DNA from: Aselliscus stoliczkanus
Taxonomy: Eukaryota; Chordata; Mammalia; Chiroptera; Hipposideridae
DNA: 64,000 nt
NCBI GenBank assembly: GCA_033961575.1
Contig: CM066738.1
Location: 66,687,478 to 66,751,477 of the forward strand
Direction of reading: 5' to 3'
Positions 11,241 through 22,605 of the stretch are shown piece after piece (the stretch's first letter is position 1; each line of letters begins with the position of its first letter). A model generated the notes under the pieces. It did not search any database. It was not told the DNA's origin and was given only the letters and a program-made list of their open reading frames with translations. The position numbers and the translations under genes were made by a program.

Positions 11241-11760
11241 TTAATGTGTTTTATTGTTTCAGGTTTTATATTTAGGTTTTTGATCCATTTGGAGTTAACT
11301 TTTGTGTATTGTGACAAATAGCAATCTAGTTTCACTCTTTTGCATTGGGCTTTCCAATTTATTAAAAAGGCTTTCTTTTATCCATTTTGTGTTTTTGGCT
11401 CCTTTATTGAAAATTATTTGCCTGTACACATAATTTCTTGGTTCTCAATTCTGTTCCATTGGTCTGTGTAGCTGTTTTTCTGCCAATACTATGCTGTTTT
11501 GATTATTGTAGTTTTGTAGTATAATTTGAAGTCAGGGGGTGTAATGTGATACCTCCAGCTTTGCTCTTTTTTCTCAGGATTGCTTTAGTTATTCAGAGTC
11601 TTTTCTGGTTTCATACAAAATTGATGATGTTTTGTTCTATTTCTTCAAAAAATGCCATTGGGATTTTTATGGGGATTGCTTTGGGTACTATGGCCATTTT
11701 AAGTATGTTGATTCTTCCAATCCATGAACATGGAATATCTTTCCATTTCTCACCCTCTTT

Positions 11761-12454
11761 TTTATTATCATCTCCCACCCCCAACCAAGGAAACTTTTCA
11801 GACATACTTTTCCTAAATATTTGTCTCCAATCCCATGAAATTTTAAATCCACAGATATACTATATATCTGTTCATGTACTATGACCCTTTACAGGGCCAC
11901 AAACCACTGTAATAGCTAAGGTTTTTTTGCCCTCCACAACCAAATTTTGCCCCCTTGGGAAAATGTTGATTATGCTAAAAATACACGCTTTATGGAAAGC
12001 AGTGCTTTATAGAGAACATGGCTTGACAGTCAAATTACACTTGAATCTGCATCGGAGCATATGGGGACGTTAGTCAATTTCACTGAATCTCAGGATAAAA
12101 TCTACCATTTAAGTTTATTGTCAATATAAAAATACCTGTCACACTGTCTAGCATATATATTCACACTTCAAAAATCATAGGTCTTTTATACACAGTGGTA
12201 CTTACAAGAAAGTAATGAAAATGTTTAGCAGATCAATAGTTATTTTTCTAAAAGCTGGTATTTCCCTGAGAAGACCTCCAAAGCATACATTTTAAAACCC
12301 ATGAAATGAAGAGCAAAAACAAAACCTTTGGCTTCCTGCCCTTTGCCTTAAGCACTGACCAGTCTAAACTGATACATGGTATAGGCCCAACATGAAATAT
12401 CTGCAAAACCTCTGTTTTTAAAATAATATAGTGAAGCTAATATGTAGACTAGAG
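11761..12454. other. No recognised feature
   Basis: AT-rich DNA between L1 and a solo LTR. No gene or repeat recognised. Confidence 0.45.
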
Positions 12455-12460
12455 CTAAGT

Positions 12461-13124
12461 TGTCACATTATAGCCTACCTGTCTGCTCCCATGCACCTCT
12501 CCATAAAGACAGATCATAACTTCAATATTATGCTTACTCTATGTGTCCCCACTTGGCGCCAAAGAATGGCTGGTTAGTCAATGACGAGTAAGATTTCTCA
12601 AGGTAGAAATTTCCTAAGCCAGACACGGCTGCGTCGGTGCCCATGGGTGCCAGTGGGTACCAGTGGGTGCTAAGAGGAGGAATCACGAGTTGACAGAAAT
12701 AGGGCGTGAACCCCTTGCTTCAGGGCCTGGCAGCCTGCCTGTGAAATGACCTATTGATGTGATAATATGTGTCCTCTGTACATTCTTATCAGTTAGCCTT
12801 GGCAGAGGAGGTTCTGTTTCTTAAGAGGTGCATGACAATAACCTCATGGAACCTCTGGTAATGACAGCTTACAGGTGTGGGTGATTAGGCCCTAAGCTAT
12901 GTTTTTGGTTGTGAGACACACAGACTGTGGAAGCTACATTGACCCTTGCTTATGTGTAAGATAATAAAAAATAACAGTCAGGCTTGATTCCGGGCTTCCC
13001 GTCCATGAGGCGGAGGTCCCCTGGCCCCGAATTATATTCTCTCTTATTTTGTATCTCTCTCTCTTTCTTAACCTTTTCCTGTCCCTTCTCCACTCTCACC
13101 TACCGTGTCATGTGGGATGCGACA
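12461..13124 (+). repeat. Solo LTR, class II (betaretrovirus-like), family A
   Basis: A 664-bp unit beginning TGTCAC and ending GCGACA, flanked by the 6-bp duplication CTAAGT (12455-12460 and 13125-13130). Six-base duplications are typical of betaretroviral integrases. AATAAA at about 12963 is followed by a U5 with 'ggtcccctggcccc'. A second copy lies reversed at 56969-57621. No internal retroviral sequence is attached. Confidence 0.85.
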
Positions 13125-13289
13125 CTAAGTGACTGAATCATGACTGGATCTGGTTGAAATGTTCCCCTTACAGTGTACATGACAAAGATAGCCCTAAAGC
13201 CACTTCTCTAGAATGCTTAGTGTTTCATAGACCCAGACTAGAGCATTACATTATATTATCCTTTCTAGTCTTAAGATTTAAAGACATTG

Positions 13290-13761
13290 GAGCTGGCAAG
13301 TGGCCAGTTGGTTAAGACCTGGCTTGGGACACCAGCTCTGAGCAACAGGGCCCCGGTTCAAATCCTACATATGAGGGCCAGTGACACTGGCCCTCTACCA
13401 CTAAGATGGTAAACAACAGCTCCACCTGGAGCTGGGCTGCTGTGAGTCGCCCAGCGATGGCGTAGCCTGCAGCCCCTGCTGCAGTGGGCTGCCATAAGCT
13501 GCAGTGAGTGGCTGGCAGCCAGCATGAGTGGCTAGCAGCCTGCATGAGCTGCTGAGAGCCGCCGTGAGTGGCTATCCAGAGGCTGGTAATCGATCTGCCT
13601 CACCCAGAAAGAGCACAACGATAATACCAACATGGGCCAGTGAAGCAACGTTCTCCACAACTAGACTGTAAAACAAAAGGACAGCGACTTGTCTGTTCCC
13701 CTTCCCTGATTCTCCAATGCTGTTTCCCTCCCCCAATTCCCCAACAAAATCTTTAAAAAAA
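13290..13761 (+). repeat. 472-bp composite SINE with 17-bp target duplication
   Basis: The head matches the short SINE (ggcaagtggccagttggttaag … gagggccagtgacactgg). It continues into about 350 bp not present in short copies: a GC-rich stretch of gagtggctggcagcc-like imperfect repeats (13430-13570), then a tail ending ttccccaacaaaatcttt plus A9. AAGATTTAAAGACATTG flanks it at 13273-13289 and 13762-13778. The tail resembles that of the second SINE type. Confidence 0.85.
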
Positions 13762-13778
13762 AAGATTTAAAGACATTG

Positions 13779-14753
13779 ATTCATTGACAATTTGTATTTT
13801 GGGATCAGTTTCTATTTGCCTTTATGTTACTATTTTTTAACCTAGTAGATATTTTCAGAAACTAATTAGGAATAAAGGTAGTTGACTTACTTTATGAACA
13901 CATAAATTAGCTTAACTGGATTTTTTTTCTTTTTGTCATGGATTAAATTTAAAGCTTTTTAAGAGCAAATAACTGAGTTGTAGGCAAACACTTTATTGTA
14001 CCCTGTTGCTTGGTAAGAAGGAATTTCAGCTGATAAACTTCAGAACTTAGCAGCCATATACCTATTGAATTCAATAGCTTAAGAAAGCTTGAGTTCTAAG
14101 TCAGGAAAGATTATTTCAATGATATTTACTCTTTTTCTAATAAAATACTAGAAAAATTCATGATTGATTTTTTTCATTCTCACATAGCCACCACAAACCA
14201 CATGATGTGAAGGGTGTAAATTGCAAGACAATGCATGTGGAATAGATATTGATGTTGAAGCTACTGGCAATGTGATAAACATGTACCTATATGATGCTCT
14301 CTTACTACTAAATATTTTGCATCTTTCACTATATGTTTTGTATCTGTTCTATATAGGTTGTATGTGAAAATACTGCACCGTGAATACTATATAGGGAAGC
14401 AATTTAATCATAATGTATGGTGAAAAATAATCTTTATAATTAGTGATAAAATTATGCCAAGGTCTTCATTAAAAATAACATAAGTGAAATGCCTCACAAA
14501 TGAATACTTTTTTTATTTCAAAGTGTTATTTACTCCAAGAATTCCACAGATGTTTCAGGAAACTAATTTTAATAATAGTTGACTTGAGTTTTCACGGGTA
14601 CGGTGAGTGGAAGTAAAGAATGTTATATAGGTTAACAATTCCTATAATGATTAAAAGAATGTGTGATAGGTAGTAATAGATACATGGCTAAACACAAAGC
14701 TTTCTGAATAATTAACAGTGGTGGAGTAATGGCCTTGGATGTAGAAACATTTT
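13779..14753. other. No recognised feature
   Basis: AT-rich. I see no gene, RNA or repeat family. Confidence 0.45.
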
Positions 14754-14767
14754 AAAGGTGAAGACAG

Positions 14768-14891
14768 GGCCGGCTGAGTGGCGTGGTGGTTAAGTGCTGG
14801 CTTGGGACGCCAGTGGCCCCGGTTCGGATCCCATATATGAGGGCCAGTGACACTGCCCTCAAAAAATAAATAAATAAATAAATAAATAAAT
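14768..14891 (+). repeat. Short SINE, AAAT-expanded tail
   Basis: Complete copy with a (TAAA)n tail. The 14-bp duplication aaaggtgaagacag lies at 14754-14767 and 14892-14905. Confidence 0.92.
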
Positions 14892-14905
14892 AAAGGTGAA
14901 GACAG

Positions 14906-16660
14906 CTCATTTGTTGAAATATTTTCATTGATATGAACAATAAATAAACTATGCCATTCTTGCCCACAGATATACTAAGTATAAGTATGAGTCAATGCAT
15001 TACTGTCTTTCTTGAAGTAAAACTTGCTTTTGGCCAGTAACAATTTCTATGCAGTTTCCAATTTGTGATATAAAATTTCTTGAATTCTACATAGTTTTTA
15101 ACTACATAGATTTTTTTACCTACATAGTTTTTCTGCTTCAGGCCTATGTGTATCCCTTGTTTCTTGAGGACATTACAATTGGAAAAGCAAAAAAAAGTTT
15201 TGTTTGTTTCAACATCACCAAAATGAGAATTGTCTTCATTGTTTCAAAATGGTATACCACTGTTCATGAGAATCAGGATAAGAAGACATGCTCCTGCAAA
15301 TGACATTCCTCCTCGAACATCAAAGGTAGAAAGAAACACTGGGCAAAAAAAAAAAAGTCTCTACTTTTTCTTTACTCACTCTCTCTTAAATAGAAAGTAT
15401 TTGTTTGTTTGTGTGTTTGTTTTCCGAGATGCTGATGAGAGACTCCTGTTGCATGCTAGGAGATTTTTGCAAACCAAGTTGCCATGAGAGGGGCAGTGTG
15501 AAAATCTAGCAATCTGACATTTGGTAAACTGATCAGTAAAATAATCTAAAATTAGCATTGGCATCTTGACTTTTCTACTGGGCTGTCTCTCCGGAAATGC
15601 TCAGTTTTATCTATACATTTTAAATAGTAGAGTTTAAATAAATAATGTTAGTGGTGAAAGAGAGGATCAATATCTAGGTAACAATGATGTTATGGCTCTA
15701 AATAGGTTGGCAGTAAACTGAGACAGATGCTCTTAGGGCAGAAGAGACACCGCCTACTGAGTATTCGTAAACCACATGATCAGTTTGTAGAATACTTTTC
15801 TAATATTTCATGTAACATTGCAAATACAGATTCCTGAACAAGATTGCGGAAAAGAGAAATGGATAGATTTTTACAAGATGGTTTTCCAAGAGATATCTCA
15901 AAATTCAAGAAAAGTGTAAATTTCTACATATACTTGAATGGAGGCACAAGTTCCATTTTAGTGAATATTTTAGGTTGATGACCTTAAATCTGGAATGAAT
16001 ATAAAAGTGGGGGAAAGATACTTTTCCCCAGGTGTTTTTGCTTTTGTCACCTTGGTACTTCAGGATATGTAGTGCAAATTCTCCAGCATGGTTTTCATTG
16101 AAACTGGGATCTACAGAGGTTGAAACTCCAGACATTTAAGGACACTGTAACAAAAACAAAGTTCTGTAAAATAGCCAGTTTCCTACAAGGAATTGGGTTG
16201 TTATGGTAGTAGTTTGGGCACAGGCCAAGAATAGATACCTGCAGGAAACAAAAGCACTTAATATCTGGTGAGCTGGGAAAGGATGGCCCTGAGAGGGCAG
16301 AGGAAACAACATATGGGCACAGTGCAACATAATTCAAAACAAAGTAAAACAGGGAAACAATAGCTTCTAACCAGAAAACAAAAACAAACAAACAAACAAA
16401 AACAAGATGTGCGCCCCTGACACAAGCCAAATGACTTTGGGGACTCCGGCTTCGACCAGAATAAAGAACTACACTCTTTATAACCTCATCCTGAAAATGA
16501 GCTATTGATAAATTAATACATAATAGCTCCATAGCAAGGAGAAATTATGAAGTTTGGTGACTTTATCCTTTGTACCTTCTGACAATCTTAGAGATGTTCA
16601 TTTCTGGAGGCTTTGATATAAAAAGTAAACTAGCAATAAGTTGTATTCATTGTTGTATTT
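14906..16660. other. No gene; short AAAC repeat
   Basis: Nothing recognisable apart from an (AAAC)n stretch at about 16378-16400. Open frames such as 16095-16532 minus have no domain and use the repeat as coding sequence, so I do not call them. Confidence 0.45.
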
Positions 16661-17015
16661 AAGGATTAGAGCATCAAACTGGAGTCCCAAGCTTGGGTTC
16701 AAGTTTTATTTCTTTCATGACTTTGCAGGTAGGCTCGGGGTAACTATTTTATCATGATCATGATCATCACCATTATCATTATCACCTCCATGAATTGAAA
16801 ATTTAGATTTGTCAGTCTCTGCTCTAACACTTGAAACATATCTCATTTAATTCTTACCAATGACTTATATGGTAGTTATTGGTATTATAATCTCCATTAT
16901 ATAAGTGAGAAAATTAAGACTCAGATAATAAGTTTCTTGACTTCACTAAATAGTAGAGTCAGCATTTAATTTTCTGACTTCAAAAGTCTGTGGTCTTAAT
17001 CACTATACTGTAACT
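16661..17015 (+). repeat. MIR-like ancient SINE pieces
   Basis: The core at 16830-17010 ('ctcatttaattcttacc … cattatataagtgagaaaattaagactcag … ctgtggtcttaatcactatac') matches the MIR layout. Text at 16675-16720 resembles another MIR segment. Confidence 0.65.
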
Positions 17016-17216
17016 TCATATTCTTGCCTTCTCTGAGCTTCAGTTTATTCATCTGTTTAATAGGAAGTTGAGTTAAACAATCTCTAAACAGATTCTTTCA
17101 ACTCCTAATTCTAACTTTCAAATGTCTTCCAGCTCCTCTATCACTACCCTACACCAGCCCTTAAGAAATCTCAGACCCTGGAAATGACCTCTATCCTTCT
17201 TCCACCCTCCCTATTG

Positions 17217-17309
17217 CCTTTTCCTTTCCTTTCCTTTCCTTTCCTTTCCTTTCCTTTCCTTTCCTTTCCTTTCCTTTCCTTTCTTTTCCTTTCCTTTCCT
17301 TCTTTTTTT
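17217..17309. repeat. (CCTTT)n microsatellite
   Basis: About 17 units of TTTCC on plus, ending in a T run that abuts the MaLR LTR fragment. Confidence 0.95.
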
Positions 17310-17479
17310 TTCTTAAGGTAACAGAAATTTATTCTCTCACAGTTCTGGAGGCTGGAAGTCTGAAATCAAGGTGTCAGCAGGGTTGGTTCCTTCTGGAAGC
17401 TCTAAGGGATGGTCTGTTCCATGTCCCTCTTTTCTAGCTTCTGATGGTTCATGGCTTGTAGACACATCACTTCAATTTC
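17310..17479 (-). repeat. MaLR-type LTR, left part (host of provirus)
   Basis: The text 'acagttctggaggctggaagtctgaaatcaaggtg' class is the anti-sense of an ERVL-MaLR LTR (MST/MLT1 type). It is interrupted at 17480 by the provirus and resumes at 26379. Confidence 0.65.
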
Positions 17480-17485
17480 TGCCTC
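17480..17485. repeat. Provirus target-site duplication, left copy
   Basis: TGCCTC directly before the LTR; the matching copy is at 26373-26378. A 6-bp length fits betaretroviral integration. Confidence 0.92.
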
Positions 17486-17925
17486 TGCCCCGACCGGCGG
17501 GGCATTCAACAGGGGCCGAGGGGCAGCCTTCTGAAAGGAGAAAATAGGAGGCGCGAAGAAATGGAGGCAAGACAGGGTTCTGATCAAGCCTCGTTTATTG
17601 AAGAACAGGAGGGGGCTTATATAGTCAAGGAACTGGAAGGGGAGGGAAGGAATGTAAAGGCGGGAGTTGCCAATAGCAACGGGACTAGAAGGGGAGGAGG
17701 AATACGCAAAGGCGGGAGTTGCCAATAGCAACGGGACTAGTGGGGGAGGTAAAAAGAAAAAAGAAAAAGGGAGGGAGTACCGAAAGGAGGAAGCACTATG
17801 GCTGTAGGGGGTAACCTTATAGGGTTCTGCTGATCAGAATGTGTTGCCAAGGTTTGTTTAGACTCTGAGCCAAACAATATCCTGTATGCAGTTGGGGGAA
17901 GGTACCTCATGCTCAGGCCCCAGCA
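17486..17925 (-). repeat. Provirus 3' LTR
   Basis: On minus it starts TGCTGGGGCC and ends CGGGGCA. U3 holds two copies of a block containing gttgctattggcaac (about 17656-17690 and 17708-17745 on plus), each with an inverted CCAAT box (ATTGG). The TATA box is TATATAA at 17618-17624. The poly(A) signal AATAAA is at 17594-17599. A purine tract precedes U3. Confidence 0.95.
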
Positions 17926-17937
17926 TCTCCTCCCTCT
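17926..17937 (-). promoter_or_regulatory. Polypurine tract (plus-strand primer)
   Basis: AGAGGGAGGAGA on minus, immediately 5' of the 3' LTR. This is where plus-strand DNA synthesis would be primed. Confidence 0.85.
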
Positions 17938-18207
17938 GTGTTTTAGAGGGTGGGCCTTAACCGAGTGGCCTGATTCCTCCCCAGGGGTCCGGCAGTGGCC
18001 GAAAACCTTTGATGCCCTTGGTACCTTTTGTGGGAGGAAAGGCAGGGCAGAGAATATGAAAGGGTACCAACCTTTATGCAAATCAGGCATGTAATCAGGG
18101 AGATCTGAAGTTGGGTCTGTAAGGACCCTCCCTTGCAGTACTCAATAGCTGCAGCCAACTCGGTGCCCAGGGCTCGGAGGCCGGCATGTCTTCAGCCCAC
18201 ATGCCAT
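17938..18207 (-). other. Provirus env-to-LTR untranslated region
   Basis: About 270 nt without a coding frame, between the end of env and the purine tract. In type-D retroviruses an RNA export element occupies this position. I see no fold strong enough to assert one here. Confidence 0.4.
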
Positions 18208-19994
18208 CTAGATATCAATATATCGGGGGCCTGGCTTGGGAGGTCCTTGTTCCTCGGCGTCTGCCATAGCCAACCGATGGTAATGAACATGAATGGGTTT
18301 GGCCAGAATGTTATCAATCTGCTGTTTGATAAAATTTGTCAGCGTTTTCCATGCCCAAGGCCCGAAGGAAAGAATTAGGAGCAGTCCTAAAGGGGGCTGA
18401 GAATAGGGAGGAGGTAAGGCAAGAGACCGTGAAACCCGGTCAGGAAGGGGTTTTCAAGGAGCTGTTTTTTGCGTTGGAGCAGGTCGTCCTGGAGCTTCTT
18501 GACCTTATCTCGGACTATGCCGGACTTGTTAGCGTAGAAGCAGCATCGTTCCTGCAGGGTCAAACAGATTCCCCCCTGTTCTGCAGTTAAAAGGTCAAGT
18601 CCCCGTCTGTTTTGCAAAACTACCTCAGCTAGTGAGTCAATTTGGTCCTGGAGATCACTAATGGTGCCAGACAGGGTGGTAACATCCTCAATAAGCTGGA
18701 GAGAGAGCTTTTGATAAGTGTGGATGGCTATTCCCGTACCAGTGGCGCCGGCCGTCATTGCCGTGGTTATGCCCAGCCCCGCCATGAGGGGAATAAATGC
18801 GAGGGCTCGCTTTGACCGTCCTGGGAATAGATCAAGGGCCGGTACAGGGACCGGCTGGTCTCCAGGCAGAATGTCAATGTCAGGTAGGAGGAGGGCCTGG
18901 GCACAGAGACCAGACGAGTTAGCGGGGAGAGCCGTGAAGGCCAGGCTGTTACCACAGATAAAAACGTGTCGAGGGCCGGGACAGGCGGGGGAGGTAGAAT
19001 AGATGATGGAGGTGCAATTTAAAGAAAAGAAACCAACATCAAGGGTGTCATTATTGGTGACGTTGGAAAACAGGCATGGACCATAGACCAAGCCCATGGG
19101 TTGAGTTCGGAAAGGGGATGAAATATTGCAGTTTGAGGAGTTAAAAGAGGGCTTGGACAAGTTACTAGGAAGGGCAAGGGGTATGGGAATCCCCATAGCT
19201 ATGCATAGCCAGCAGTCCTGAGCCAGAGTAGGGTTACTGTTATTTAAAGCCTGTAGCGTGGAGTTGAGGATGGACATGGTGTTAAAGTCTAAGTCAGTGG
19301 GCTTATGTTTTGGGAGAATTAAGGGGTGATACGCAAGGGACGAAAAGTGGGCAGCAGCAAGTTCCTCTAGGCGTTTTTCGACCAGGATTTGTCTTACTTG
19401 GTCAGAAGGGCCTCCTCCATCCGACAAATGGATAGGGGGGCGTTGGGGCCAGCAGACAGTGTCTCCCACCTTTTTATTATGTCCGCAGCCGGCCTGACTG
19501 CGGTGAGGGCCTCCCGAGGGCTGGTGTAGTCGCCTTCACCCCCCGTGGATCCCCCGAAAAAGACGGGTCAGGATGGCTGTAAAATAAGTGACATTGTGTA
19601 ACGTACATGTCTGTGCTGTAGCATAACAGGTACTATGGACGATTTGAGGAGGCGAGGCCCCAACAGTGGTACAGGCCGTTGGGCAGGGACCAGGCGGCCT
19701 CCGACGCTAGGGATGACTGTGGGCTTGGGGACACAAACCCATCGGAAAGAGCTTGTATAGCCTCCGGTGACAGAGGGTTGTGACAATAGGTAGGCCAACT
19801 TAGAGCCACAGTCACTGTGAGTAAAGGAAGGCACCAAGACCGTGGATGGTGCTGGTGGTACCGCCTCCACAGTCGCATGGCTTGCCTGCTAATTCACGGT
19901 ATAGTTTTTCTCTGGACACAGGGTGGCAGAAACCCGCAAACACATATGAAGGCAGAACGACCGAGGATCCCAAAACGAGGGACAGGAGAAGCAT
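18208..19994 (-). pseudogene. env: env pseudogene, RD114/type-D interference group
   Basis: Env glycoproteins mediate receptor binding (surface subunit, SU) and fusion (transmembrane subunit, TM). The start at 19994 opens with a hydrophobic signal peptide (LLLSLVLGSSVVLPSYVF) directly after a splice-acceptor-like ctcccctttacag. SU holds SDGGGPSDQVR (about 19415-19383), fitting the SDGGGxxDxxR motif of Envs that use ASCT-type transporters, and the CWLC motif. A furin-type RSKR (about 18810) precedes a hydrophobic fusion peptide. TM has the immunosuppressive-domain region and CxxxxxxCC. The reading frame changes twice in SU (near 19850 and between about 19570 and 19480) and again at about 18387, where a stop falls before the membrane anchor. 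As read, no anchored Env can be made. Length (about 595 codons) is normal for the family. Confidence 0.88.
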
Positions 19995-20013
19995 CTGTAA
20001 AGGGGAGAGGGAG
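19995..20013 (-). promoter_or_regulatory. Candidate env splice acceptor
   Basis: On minus a pyrimidine tract ctccctctcccctttacag ends exactly at the env ATG. With the leader donor at 25762 it would give the subgenomic env message. Seen in sequence; use is inferred. Confidence 0.65.
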
Positions 20014-20021
20014 GAAGCGTC

Positions 20022-22605
20022 TCAGGGATCAGGTCCTGGCGGTGGGGAGTTAGTGTTAGGGAGGTTGACAGGCTTAACTAGGCGAGCAGGCAACCAACGA
20101 GGGTTACATTCTTTGGTGTCATACACACAGGCAGATCCTCGTGCCCAGATAAGGACCGGTCAGGCCCATTCCATATTGCAGTGAGGGGGTCTCGCCACAT
20201 AACCCTGGCATATTGGTGTTTAGTTTGGTGCCAAAGACGGTCAGCGGCAGAGTTGCCCTGATCATCAAGTTGTAGGAAATTGAGCACAAATAGGGCGTGA
20301 TGAAGGGTGTTGCGGTAAGCGCCTTTAGTGGGATAAGCTGTGGAAGCCTTGAGCTTGGACAAGGTGTTTTTTAAGGTTTGATGTGCTCGTTCGACGATTC
20401 CCTGCCCCTGGGGGTTGTAAGGGATGCCAGTGACATGGCAGATCTGAAATTGACCACAGAATTGTTTAAAAGCCTGGGAAGTCTACCCGGGGCCATTGTC
20501 AGTCTTTATTTTTGTGGTTTTCCCATCACCGTGAGGCATTGAAGGACATGAGCTATAACATTTTTGTGGCTTCCCCCGTATGAAGGCTAGCGAAAATGAA
20601 ACCACTGTAAGTGTCAATAGTGACATGAGCATATTTTAAGGACCCGAACTCCGGAATGTGGGTAACGTCCATCTGCCAGATTTCGTTGGCGATAATCCCC
20701 CGGGGATTGACCCCTAAATGGGGTGTGGGCAGGAGGGTAACGCATCCTGGGCAGGCTTTGACTATTTCTCTAGCTTGATCCCTGGTGATTTTGTATAGGA
20801 GGCGAGCGTGCGGGCATTAAGATGATGGAGCGCGTGACTTTGTTGAGCCCTTGTCAGAGGGTCAGTTAGGACCGGAAGGGCAAGACGGGTGTTGGCGTCT
20901 GCGAGGGCATTGCCCTGAGCCAGTGGGCCAGGAGAGGTCTGAATGGGCCCGCAGATGGCCGATAAAAAGGGGTGGTGGCGTTTGGTGATAAGCTGTTGGA
21001 GCTCGCAGAAAAGAGGGACAGCGTTGCTGGAGGGTTTGATGTGGGGTACAGTTTCCAGAAGGGGCAGGGAAAAAGCAATGTAGGCACTGTCTGTATACAA
21101 GTTAAATGGGGTATCTTGTAGCTGAGTAAAGACTTGTAGTATGGCGAACAATTCTACAAGCTGCGCAGAATGATAGGGGGAGGGAACGGTAAAGACTTGA
21201 TTATTAATAATGTATGCAGCCCTGCCACCGGAGGAGCCATCAGTGAAAACCAGAGGGCGCCGCCGGCAAGGGCTTGGAGCTTGTCACCTTAGGAAAGATA
21301 AAGGGTGTAGCCGGGTGAACTGGAGTAGCCTATCTGCAGGGTAGTGATTGTCTATGTCCCCCAGGAAGGAGGAAAGAACCACTGGCCAGTCATTTTCGTT
21401 TTGCATGAGCCACTGAATTTGGGTCTTAGTATAAGGGAGAATGATTTTGTCAGGATCTTTTCCAAAATGTTGTCGGCTTTTTTCTCTTCCTAATTGGATG
21501 ATGTTAGCCGTCAGGGTGTAGTATGTGGTGAGAACCTTGTTGGGTGAGGAGGGCAGATGGACCCAGAGCAGGGGGGCTCCTTGCCATAGTACTGCTGTGG
21601 GCGTATGGGGAGTGGCACAGACAACCAGGGAGAACGACTGGTGATAGGATATACATGTGATTTGTTGGTTTTCAATAGCCGACTGGATTAGTTGAAGGGA
21701 CTGTTGAGCCTCTCGAGTGAAATATCGGGAGAGAGGGTCCGAATCGCCCTGGAGAAGGTCAAATAGGGGCTTTAATTGTGCTGTAGTTAGCTTAAGGTAT
21801 GGCCTAAGCCAGTTGGCGTCCCCAGAAATTTTTGAAAATCATTAAGGGTATGTAGGTGAGATGTCTTTAATTGGATTTTTTGTGTGGTAATAGAGTTAGC
21901 GCGAAGCTCAAAGCCAAGGTAATAATAAGGGTCTGTTTGTTGGATTTTATTAGGGGCTATTTGAAGACCAAGATGGGCAAGGTTTTTGGTTAGTTCAGCG
22001 GTACAATGAAGAACTTTATCTTTGGACGAACCAGCCAGGAGAATATCGTCAATAAAAAGGATGATATAGATATAAGGCCATCGGGCGCGGAGAGGGTCTA
22101 TTGCTTGAGCCACTAATTTTTGACACTGTGTGGGGCTGTTAGAAATACCTTGAGTTATGACTTTCCACTGATACGGGGGCATGGGCCCTTTAAATTTAAC
22201 GACCGGGAGACTAAAGGCAAACCGTTCCCTATCTAAAGGATGTAGGGAATGGTGAAAAAGCAATCCTTGAGGTCGATAATAATCTTTGAAAAGTCTGCTG
22301 GGATGGCAATGGGGGAGGGGAGACCTGGTTGAAGGGCCCCATGGAAAACATTGTTTTTTTTACCTCAAGTAGATCCTGGAGAAGCCTCCAGGTTCCAGTT
22401 TTTTAATCACAAAGATAGGGGTATTCCACGGAGAGGTGGTAGGTTCAAGGTGGCCGGCCTTTAGCTGTTCCTGTACTAACTGCGTGGCGGCCGCGAGCTT
22501 TTCTGAGGTAAGTGGCCATTGATTTACCCATACAGGTTCATCCGATTTCCATCTTATTTTGTCTGCATGGGGTACAGGGAAGTCAATGGCCACTAGGCTA
22601 AATTT
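20022..22605 (-). pseudogene. pol: pol pseudogene (reverse transcriptase, RNase H, integrase)
   Basis: Entered by a -1 shift at AAATTTA. The RT start is clear ([19 protein letters not shown], about 22530). The catalytic box reads LFIDD (about 22045) rather than the usual YxDD. RNase H shows LYTDSAYIA (about 21090) and GNALADANTRL (about 20905). Integrase shows the [11 protein letters not shown] zinc-finger region (about 20820), the D-containing WQMD block (about 20680), TDNG (about 20495) and a VERAHQ-type Glu block (about 20390). RT is split by a break between 22360 and 22263. Several other breaks occur, and an in-frame TAG lies at 20483-20485 just after the second integrase Asp. The best C-terminal frame stops at 20022, 28 nt before env. 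Confidence 0.88.

Larger units (their letters stand above)
9338..11760 (-). repeat. L1 3' part (ORF2 C-terminal region and 3' UTR)
   Basis: An older L1 in reverse orientation. Typical anti-sense L1 text is visible: 'agtagtattccattgtata', 'gggattgctgggcc', 'agttgtatgagttctttata', 'aattctgttccattggtctg' and, near 11700, 'gattcttccaatccatgaac'. It is split by the mariner (9845-10394), a SINE (10966-11116) and a (GT)n tract. No intact ORF2 remains. Confidence 0.85.

Noticed and set aside
17737..18090. 117-codon minus frame over the 3' LTR and adjoining region, with a twin over the 5' LTR (25818-26387)
   Set aside because: Both arise from the same LTR U3/R sequence and show no domain. They are shadows of LTR sequence, not a superantigen-type gene that I could recognise.
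18718..19002. Plus-strand open frame inside the env region
   Set aside because: Anti-sense shadow of env with no domain of its own.
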